This document shows positions 57,534 through 64,000 of a stretch of 64,000 nt of DNA, one piece after another (within the stretch, counting starts at the first letter, position 1; each line of letters opens with the position of its first letter). The position numbers were made by a program, and so were the translations under genes. The notes under the pieces were generated by a model. That model was not told the origin of the DNA and ran no database searches. It saw only the letters and a program-made list of their open reading frames with translations. The stretch covers positions 310,001 through 374,000 of the forward strand of contig JAESUZ010004527.1 in the NCBI GenBank assembly GCA_017311185.1. The letters run 5' to 3'. Origin of the DNA: Proteles cristata cristata. Taxonomy: Eukaryota > Chordata > Mammalia > Carnivora > Hyaenidae.

Positions 57534-57756
57534 TTAAATGAAAAGACATGGATTATTAGTATAAAACATGTAAAAAATATAAAACATACCTGTAAAAGTA
57601 AGTCAAATTGAAAATACTCTAGTAATGTCATATGGTGGTTTGTTAAGCATTTAACTCTATTATAAGATCTTTTTATATTGTAAATCCTCTAACAAATTAT
57701 TGCAGTTGTATTTATTTTTAATACTTCTATTCTTTAACCTTATAATAGAGCTAAAT
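57534..57756 (-). mobile_element. probable L1-13 spacer remnant
   Basis: The right half (ACAAATTATTGCAGTTGTAT, then TTTAATACTTCTATTCTTTAA) matches the antisense ORF1-ORF2 spacer of old L1s, as in L1-12. The left half (57534-57640) is AT-rich and I do not recognise it. Confidence 0.55.
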
Positions 57757-58264
57757 GCCCCTATGCATCAGCACCCCTGTATCCTTTGGGTAAATTCCTA
57801 GCAGTACTACTGCTGGGTCATAAGGGAGTTCTAGTGTTAATTTTTTGAGGAACCTCCACACTGTTTTCCAGAGGGGCTGCACCAGTTTCCATTCCCACCA
57901 ACAGTGTAGGAGTGTGCCTGTTGCTACACATCCTCACCAGCATCTAGAGTCTCCTGATTTGTTCATTTTAGCCATTCTGACAGGGGTGAGGTATTGTCGC
58001 AGTGTGATTTTGATTTGTATTTCCCTGATGAGGAGGGATGCTGAGCATCATTTCATGGGTCTGTTGGCCATCTGGGTGTCCTCTTTGGAGAAGTGTCTGT
58101 TCATGTCTTCTGCCCATTTCTTCACTGGATTGTTTGTTTTTCAGGTGTGGAGTTTGGTGAGTTCCTTATAGATGTTGGATACTAGCCCTTTATCTGATAT
58201 GTAATTTGCAACTATCTTTTTCCATTCCGTTGGTTGCCTATTATTTTTATTGATTGCTTCCTTT
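57757..58264 (-). mobile_element. L1-14: young L1 fragment from the ORF2 C-terminus
   Basis: The complement shows the final part of ORF2: ACTGCTGGGTCATAAGGGAG, then CAGAGGGGCTGCACCAGTTTCC (complement of [13 protein letters not shown]), then TTTGGAGAAGTGTCTGTTCA (HFSKEDIQ region). It corresponds to about 4130-4640 of L1-1. It has neither a 3' UTR nor an A tail at its left edge, which is unusual for an L1 insertion. Confidence 0.88.
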
Positions 58265-58267
58265 TCC

Positions 58268-58440
58268 GAATAGTGCACTCTTTTAAGTGCTTGGTGTATG
58301 TTAATTTATTGGATTCCCCAATTGCTTTTCATTTTATAGATGAAGAATACCGAGGTACAGAAAGGTTAAATTACTTTCCCAACATCATGCCCTAAGAGGT
58401 GGAAGTATTACAACCAGAATGTGAACCTGGGCACTCTTAG
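58268..58440 (-). mobile_element. MIR SINE (ancient), inverted
   Basis: TTCATTTTATAGATGAAGAA, then ACCGAGGTACAGAAAGGTTAAATTACTTTCCC, then GAATGTGAACCTGGGCACTC. This is the complement of the MIR core and tRNA-like head (CAGATGAGGAAACTGAGGCACAGAGAGGTTAAG family pattern). Confidence 0.85.
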
Positions 58441-58544
58441 AACAATGATGTCAAGACAAAATATTATCAATGTCTTTAATCATATAAGCAAAAATATTTC
58501 ACAATTATTTTAATTTGTATTTTTATTTAAAGAGGATAAAATAT

Positions 58545-58769
58545 TTAATTTTTTTAATTTTTTATTTATATCTAGGAGAGAGAGAGAGAGAGAGAGACAG
58601 CGTGATCAGGGGAGGGTCAGAGAGAGAGGGAGTCACAAATTGAAACGGGCTCCAGGCTCTGATCCGGCAGTCAGCACAGACCTCGACGTGGGGCTTGAAC
58701 CCACGAACCGTGAGATCATGACCTAAGCGAAAGTTGGACACTTAACCGACTAAGCCATCCAGGCGCCCC
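58545..58769 (-). mobile_element. felid tRNA-Lys SINE
   Basis: It is inverted with a GA tract at 58575-58596, a cat body (GGCTCCAGGCTCTGATCCGG) and a head ending GCCATCCAGGCGCCCC. The target-site duplication TAAAGAGGATAAAATAT (58528-58544) versus TAAAGAAGATAAAATAT (58770-58786) matches 16 of 17. Confidence 0.95.
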
Positions 58770-58789
58770 TAAAGAAGATAAAATATATA

Positions 58790-58935
58790 TGAATATATAT
58801 TATAAAGAATATAATATATATTTAAAGAAGATGAAAAATATATATATATTTCCTTTCTTCTTCCTTTCCTTCCTTTCTTCTTCCCTCCCTTCCCCTCTTC
58901 CTCCCTCATTCCCTTCTTCCATCCTTCTTTTCTAC
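58790..58935. repeat. AT-rich tract followed by TTCC/TTCT pyrimidine tract
   Basis: 58788-58846 is TATATA-rich. 58847-58935 is almost pure C+T (CCTTTCTTCTTCCTTTCC style). Confidence 0.9.
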
Positions 58936-59140
58936 CTGATCTATTTTTCCCTTTTGTAACATTAATACACCATTTAATGTCCTCTGTCTATTTTTTCTTT
59001 GCATGTTCATTTTTAACTATTGATTTGTAAGAAGTATGTTATATCAATGATGTTAAGACATTCTTCATGTGTTTTAAATGTAAACTTTGTAGTTTGACTT
59101 TAAACTTTTATTTTTTATTGCATATTTGACATATAGAAAA
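58936..59140. other. unique-looking AT-rich DNA
   Basis: No element or gene is recognised. Confidence 0.45.
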
Positions 59141-59151
59141 TTTCAAATCCT

Positions 59152-59359
59152 GAGTCACTTGGGTGGCTCAGTCGGATGAGTGTCTGACTCTTCATTTTGG
59201 CTTAGCTCATGATCTCATGGTTTATGAGTTCGAGCCCCATGTCGGGTTCTGCGTTGACAGTGATGAGCCTGCTAGAGATTGTCTCTCTCCCTCTCTCTAT
59301 GTCCCTCCTCTGGTATCTCCCTCTCTCTCAAAATAAATAAATAAACTTTAAAAAGAAGC
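59152..59359 (+). mobile_element. tRNA-Lys SINE (older carnivore subfamily)
   Basis: The head is TGAGTCACTTGGGTGGCTCAG, the B box GAGTTCGAGCCCC is intact, and the body GTTGACAGTGATGAGCCTG is followed by a CT-rich part and an AAATAAATAAA tail. TTTCAAATCCT (59141-59151) versus TTTAAAATCCT (59360-59370) is the likely target-site duplication. Confidence 0.92.
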
Positions 59360-59370
59360 TTTAAAATCCT

Positions 59371-60024
59371 TATTTAATGAAATCTATCAATTTTCCTATT
59401 TTTTTTTCATTGCTGTTTTGGGAAAGTCATCATGATATCTCAGTTATATAAATATTCACTCTAATACTTTTTGGCAAATTTTATTATTTAATTTTTCATC
59501 TAAAATTTATTTTGCTATATAAAATGAAGGTTCACAACACTCTTTCCATATTTCGAATAATTTTAGGGTTCTATAATTTTTCTCGCGTCATTTCCATCAG
59601 TTCAGTGGGATTTGGTAAAGAGAGGAAGCAAAATCATAAGTTTAGCTATTACCTTGAGCACGAAAGCTGACTTTTGTAATAGCTAATTTATTATTTTTTC
59701 TTACAGGTTTCTTAACACCTGGTAAGATTTTCTACTTCTTGAATATATTTCAGTCATGTTTAGTTTCCTAGAAAAGTAATACAGACTCCCAGTTTTCTTT
59801 CTGATAAGCAAAAGTTGTGATTTGTTTGTTATTATACAGAGTATGTCTTCATAATTTTCAAAATATCTCCTTCATTTGTGATTAAATGTACTCAGGCAAT
59901 CCTAATTTTATATATTTATTTTATTCTTTCCTTAAGGTTCAACTAACTAATGTGCTTCTCACTAACGAAATCATGTTTATTTAACCACTGGAATTCTGTT
60001 TTTAGTTGTAAGTAATTTCAACAC
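59371..60024. other. single-copy-looking AT-rich DNA
   Basis: I recognise no repeat and see no credible coding frame. A short TTTTCTTACAG at 59695-59705 looks like a splice acceptor, but nothing coding follows it. Confidence 0.5.
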
Positions 60025-60041
60025 TAAAATGTATATTTTTT

Positions 60042-61871
60042 CATTCCCTTGCCTTTGGGGATATGTCAAGTAAGAAATTGCTGCGGTTGAGGTCAAGTAG
60101 GTTGTTACTCTCCTGTCTTCTCTAGGGTTTTGATGGATTCCTATCTCACATTCAGGTCCTTGAGAAAATGATCCAGTTTCATTCTTCTGCATGTTGCTGT
60201 CCACTTCTCCCAGCACCATCTGTTAAAGAGGCTGTCTTTTTTCCATTGGATACTCTTTCCTGCTTTGTCAAAGATTAGTTGGCTGTACATTTTTGGGTCC
60301 AATTCTGAGTTCTGTATTCTATTCCATTGGTGTATGTGTCTGTTTTTGTGCCAATAACATACTGTCTTGATGATTATAGCTTTGTAGTAGAGGCTAAAGT
60401 TTGGGATGGTGATGCCTCCCGTTTTGGATTTCTTCTTCAATATTACTTTGGCTATTCGGGGTCTTTTGTGGTTCCATACAAATTTTAGGAAAGTTTGTTC
60501 TCATTTTGAGAAGAATGCTGGTGCAATTTTGATTGGGATTGCGTTGAATGTGAAGATTGCTTTGGGTAGTAATGACATTTTAACGTATTTATTCTTGCCA
60601 TCCATGAGCATGGAATATTTTTCCATTTCTTTGTGTCTTCTTCAATTTCTTTCATAAGTTTTCTATAGTTTTTCATCATACAGATATCTTATCTATTTGG
60701 TTAAGTTTATTCCTAGGTATTTTGGGGTGTTTTTTTTTGTGTGTGCAATTGTGAAATGGATCAGTTCCTTGATTTCTCTGTTTGTTGCTTCATTGTTGGT
60801 GTATAAAGGAACTATTGGGGCATCATCAAGATTAGAAGCTTCTGCACGGTAAAGGAAACAATCCACAAAACTAATAAGCAACCAACGGAATGGAAAAAGA
60901 TATTGCAATGACATATCAAATAAAGGGTTAATATCCAAAATCTATAAGGAACTCACCAAACTCCACACCCGAAAAACAAACAATCCAGTGAAGAAATAGG
61001 CAGAAGACATTAACAGACACTTCTCCAAAGAAGACATCTAGATGGCCAACAGACACATGAAACGATGCTCAGCATCCCTCCTCATCAGGGAAATACAAAT
61101 CAAAACCACAGTGAGATACCATCTCATGCCAGTCAGAGTGGCTAAAATGAGCAAATCAGAGGACTTTAGATGCTGGCGAGGATGTGGAGCAACGAGCACC
61201 CTCCTACACTGTTGGTGGGAATGGAAACTGGTGCAGCCCCTCTGGAAAACAGTGTAGAGGTTCCTCAAAAAATTAATAATAGAACTCCCTTATGAACCAG
61301 CAATAGCACTGCTAGGAATTTACACAGGGGTATAGGAGTGCTGATGCATAGGGGCACATGTACCCCCAATTTTCATAGCAGCACTCTCAACAATAGCCAA
61401 AACATGGAAAGAGCCTAAGTGTTCATCAATTGATGAATGGATCAAGAAAGTGTGGTTTATCTGTACAATGGAATACTACATGGCAATGAGAAAGAATGAT
61501 ATCTGGCCATGTGTAGCAACATGGATAGAACTTGAGGGCGTTATACTGAGCGAAATACATCAGACAGATAAGGACAAATACCATATGTTTACACTTATAG
61601 GAGGATTAGGAGGAACTTAAAGGAGGACCATGGGTGAGATGAAGGGAAAAATAGTTGGGGATAGGGAAGGAGGCAAACCATGAGAGACTCTTGAATGCCG
61701 AGAACAAACTGAATGTAGATGGGTTGGGGAGGAGTGGAAGAGGGTGTGATGGGCATGGAGAAGGGCACTTGTGGGGATGAACACTGGGTGTTATAGGGAA
61801 ACCAACTTTACAATAAACTATTAAAAATAATAAAAACAAATGAAAAATTAAAAAATATAAAGGATAAAAAA
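60042..61871 (+). mobile_element. L1-15: 5'-truncated young L1 with 5' inversion
   Basis: 60042-60808 is L1 ORF2 in minus orientation, from about the DTSPKA region back to [15 protein letters not shown]. 60809-61871 is plus-oriented and carries the C-terminus (KETIHKTNKQPTEWKK region), the 3' UTR and an A-rich tail. The two parts meet at neighbouring L1 positions (both match about 4680-4695 of L1-1), as expected of one transcript copied by twin priming. A perfect 17-bp target-site duplication, TAAAATGTATATTTTTT, lies at 60025-60041 and 61872-61888. Confidence 0.96.
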
Positions 61872-61899
61872 TAAAATGTATATTTTTTGGGAAAAATGC

Positions 61900-62330
61900 A
61901 AAAAAAAAAAATCACATGATCTATGAAATAAAACCACTTAAGCAAATTTGTTTTTGCCCAAAGTTACAGAAACTGATGGTAGGGTGGTGTTTACTAGGGA
62001 CAGGGTTAAAGGTAGAGTGGGGAAATGTTGGTCAATGTGTACAAACTTCCAGTGATAAGATTAATAAGATTCTGGGATCTAATGTACAACACGGTGCTTA
62101 TAGTAAATAATACTGTATTATATACTTGAAAGTTGCTGAGAGAGAAATTCTTAAATGTTTTCATTACAAAAAAGAAAAGGTAATTTTGTGACATGATGGA
62201 AATGTTATCTAATGGTAAGGTGGTAATCTATTTTTAATATATAAGTGTGTATCAAACCAATGAGTTCTACACCTTAAACTTACACAATATTATGTGTCAA
62301 TTATATTTCAATAAAACTAGGGGAGGGGAA
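61900..62330 (+). mobile_element. L1-16: L1M-type ancient 3' end
   Basis: GTTACAGAAACTGATGGTAG, then TACTAGGGACAGGG, then TACAAACTTCCAGTGATAAG, GATCTAATGTACAACACGG, TTGAAAGTTGCTGAGAGAG and ATGTGTCAATTATATTTCAATAAAAC. This is the order I know from mammalian-wide L1M 3' ends. It carries AATAAA near its end (62311). The start is approximate. Confidence 0.75.
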
Positions 62331-62635
62331 AAAACAACAGTGGCCAGAACAATACTAAATCTCTATGTGTTGAGTCCAAACTGTTGTCTCTGCATTGGAG
62401 ACGATCTTTGACAAAGCTTTTCTTTCAATTTCTCAGAAATTACCCTTATGCGGAGGGACTCCAGGGTGATTGCTATTACTGTTAATTCTGCTCTCTTGAT
62501 TAAGAGTTCACTACAGAAAAAAATGTGCTTTAGGGAGACATCAGGAATAAGAATATACTTTTGCTGCCTGCTGTGTTCTTTGGTACAGAGCTTGTAAAAG
62601 AATCACCTAATGATGATTTATCTGTTTGGCTTGCT
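62331..62635. other. unique-looking DNA
   Basis: No repeat or gene is recognised in this 300-bp stretch. Confidence 0.45.
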
Positions 62636-63098
62636 TCTTCAAATAATTTCTTTTTTTTTTTCAAGTATTTAAATTCCAGTTATTTAACATACAGTATTAG
62701 TTTCAAGTCTAGAATTTAGTGATACATCACTTATATATAACACCTAATGCTCATCCCAACAAGTGCCCTCCTTAATACCCATCACCTATTTAATCCATCT
62801 TCCCATCCATCATCCCCCTAGCAGCCCTCAGTTTGTTCTCTATAGCCAAGAGTCTGTTTTATGGTTTGCCTCTTTTTCCAACTAGTTCATTTGTTTTGTT
62901 TCTTAAATTCCACATATGAGTTAAATCATGTGGTGTCTTTCTCTGATTGACTTATTTTCCTTAGCATAATACTCTACAGCTTTATCCATGTTATTGCAAA
63001 TGGCAAGATTTCATTATTTTTGATGGCTGAGTAATATTCCATATTTTTATAGATTCCTCAGTCGATGGCCCCTTGAGCTGTTTCAATAATTTGTCTAT

Positions 63099-63100
<2 letters not shown>

Positions 63101-63147
<47 letters not shown>
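63101..63147 (+). repeat. (TATC)n microsatellite with adjoining TA-rich DNA
   Basis: About eleven TATC units, then TATATATATGTATATATAGTA-like sequence to about 63270. It lies at the L1 3' position that also bears AC or TA arrays in L1-4 and L1-7. Confidence 0.94.
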
Positions 63148-63271
63148 TCTATCTATATATATGTATATATAGTATATATATGTATGTATTGTGTATATAT
63201 ATACACCTTGTGGTGTATATGTATAGGTTATTGTGAATGTATATGTTGCATATATATATCATATACATATA

Positions 63272-63485
63272 TCTCAGCTTCTTTTTAAAAATTTTTTAAG
63301 AAACAAGGAGAACGAGAGAGAGCACAAGTGGGGAAGGGGTAGAGGGAGATGGAGAGAGAGAATTTTAAGTGGGCTCATTCACAGCATGGATCCCAATGCA
63401 GGGCTTGACCTCAAGACCATGAGATCATGACCTGAGCCAAAATCAAGAGTTAGACGCTGAAGCAACTGAGCCACCCAGGTGCCCC
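63272..63485 (-). mobile_element. older carnivore tRNA-Lys SINE inserted in L1-17
   Basis: It is inverted: T/A tail TTTTTAAAAATTTTTTAAG, a GA-rich tract, the complement of the older body (GAATTTTAAGTGGGCTCATTC; CAAAATCAAGAGTTAGACGC) and a head ending GAGCCACCCAGGTGCCCC. It has many decayed positions. Confidence 0.92.
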
Positions 63486-63806
63486 AATACCACACCTTTT
63501 TAATTCATTCATCAGTTGATGTACATTTGGGCTCTCCCCATGATTGAGCTATTGTTGATAATGCTGCTATAAACATCCTTTCATATAAGTATTTGTATAT
63601 CTTTTGAGTAAATACCTGGTAGTGCAGTGCTGGGTCATAGGTTAGTTCAATTTTTAACTTTTTGAGGAAACTCCATACTATTTTCCAGAGTGGCTGAACC
63701 AGTTTGGATTCCCAAAAACAGTGTAAGAAGGTTGTCCTTTCTCCATATCCTTGCCAACACCTGTTGTTTTCTGTGTTGTTAATGTTAGCCATTCATCTTC
63801 AAAGAA

Positions 63807-64000
63807 GTTCTTAGATTTACTGAACACATTTTACTTTTTCTGTCTATTAATTCATTAATATTTGCTTTTACCATTTTGTAGCCAGTGTCCAGCTTCCCCC
63901 CCTCTTTTTTTTTTCTGTTGTCTTTTTTATTTGATTGCCTAGGTCATTTATTTTCATTCTTTTTTGTTTGGTACATAAGGTTTTTGAGTGTGTAAATCTG
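63807..64000. other. unclassified AT-rich right edge
   Basis: T-rich sequence with phrases such as ATTTGATTGCCTAGGTCATT and GGTACATAAGGTTTTTGAGT that faintly resemble antisense old L1 ORF2. The piece is too short and too diverged to call before the window ends. Confidence 0.35.

Larger units (their letters stand above)
62647..63795 (-). mobile_element. L1-17: 5'-truncated older L1
   Basis: It is inverted: a T run at 62650-62661, the older 3' UTR (GAATTTAGTGATACATCACTT; CAAGTGCCCTCCTTAATACCC), the last part of ORF2 (GTTGATAATGCTGCTATAAAC; GTGCTGGGTCATAGG; CAGAGTGGCTGAACCAGTTT) and a 5' break near 63795. TCTTCAAATAA (62636-62646) versus TCTTCAAAGAA (63796-63806) is a likely target-site duplication (10 of 11). 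A SINE and a TATC array are nested in it. Confidence 0.9.

Noticed and set aside
59695..59720. Splice-acceptor-like TTTTCTTACAG in unique DNA
   Set aside because: No open frame or donor that makes sense follows, and such motifs are common by chance in T-rich DNA.

Overview
The window looks like mammalian nuclear DNA, almost certainly from a felid. The dispersed SINEs carry the tRNA-Lys-like carnivore (SINEC/CAN) head in its cat form, and the young LINE-1 3' ends finish in the GACAATAAACTATTTGTAAA style of cat L1. I see no single-copy protein-coding gene, no functional RNA gene, no bacterial-style operon and no CRISPR array. About nine tenths of the window is retrotransposon, mostly L1. Such density fits a gene desert or a sex chromosome, but the sequence alone cannot decide. 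L1 copies are numbered L1-1 to L1-17 from left to right, for this answer only.

Layout. 1-3660 is mostly single-copy DNA with an old MIR and two tRNA-derived SINEs. 3661-10580 is a full-length minus-strand L1 (L1-1) with an open ORF1, a broken ORF2 and a CpG-rich 5' UTR. 10581-18020 holds the 5' half of a second L1 on the minus strand (L1-2r) set head-to-head against the 3' part of an L1 on the plus strand (L1-2f). 18021-26478 holds two older plus-strand L1s (L1-3, L1-4) carrying nested SINEs and short L1 tails. 26490-28226 is an ancient L1 with an inverted 5' part (L1-5).

28228-50003 is a stack of plus-strand L1s (L1-6, L1-8, L1-9, L1-10). Each keeps its 5' end but has lost its 3' end at the start of the next. 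A complete 3' part (L1-7) sits inside L1-6. 50005-57756 mirrors this on the minus strand (L1-11, L1-12, L1-13) and includes a 5' UTR made of about 69-bp tandem monomers. The two stacks meet near 50004, which I read as a rearrangement or deletion junction.

57757-64000 has more L1 pieces, a MIR, SINEs, a young L1 with a textbook 5' inversion and perfect target-site duplication (60042-61871), an L1M-type 3' end and an old minus-strand L1.

How the parts work together. The only functional logic visible is retrotransposition: L1 supplies ORF1p (RNA-binding chaperone) and ORF2p (endonuclease plus reverse transcriptase), and the SINEs are non-autonomous users of that machinery. Many target-site duplications are readable and give insertion order. 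No L1 here has an intact ORF2, so I infer that none can move on its own. The most interesting items are the two-sided L1 stack with a shared break at 50004, an L1 whose 5' UTR lacks a segment bounded in its relatives by good GT-AG splice signals, the 5'-inverted insertions, and an open 5' UTR reading frame shared by two L1 copies.
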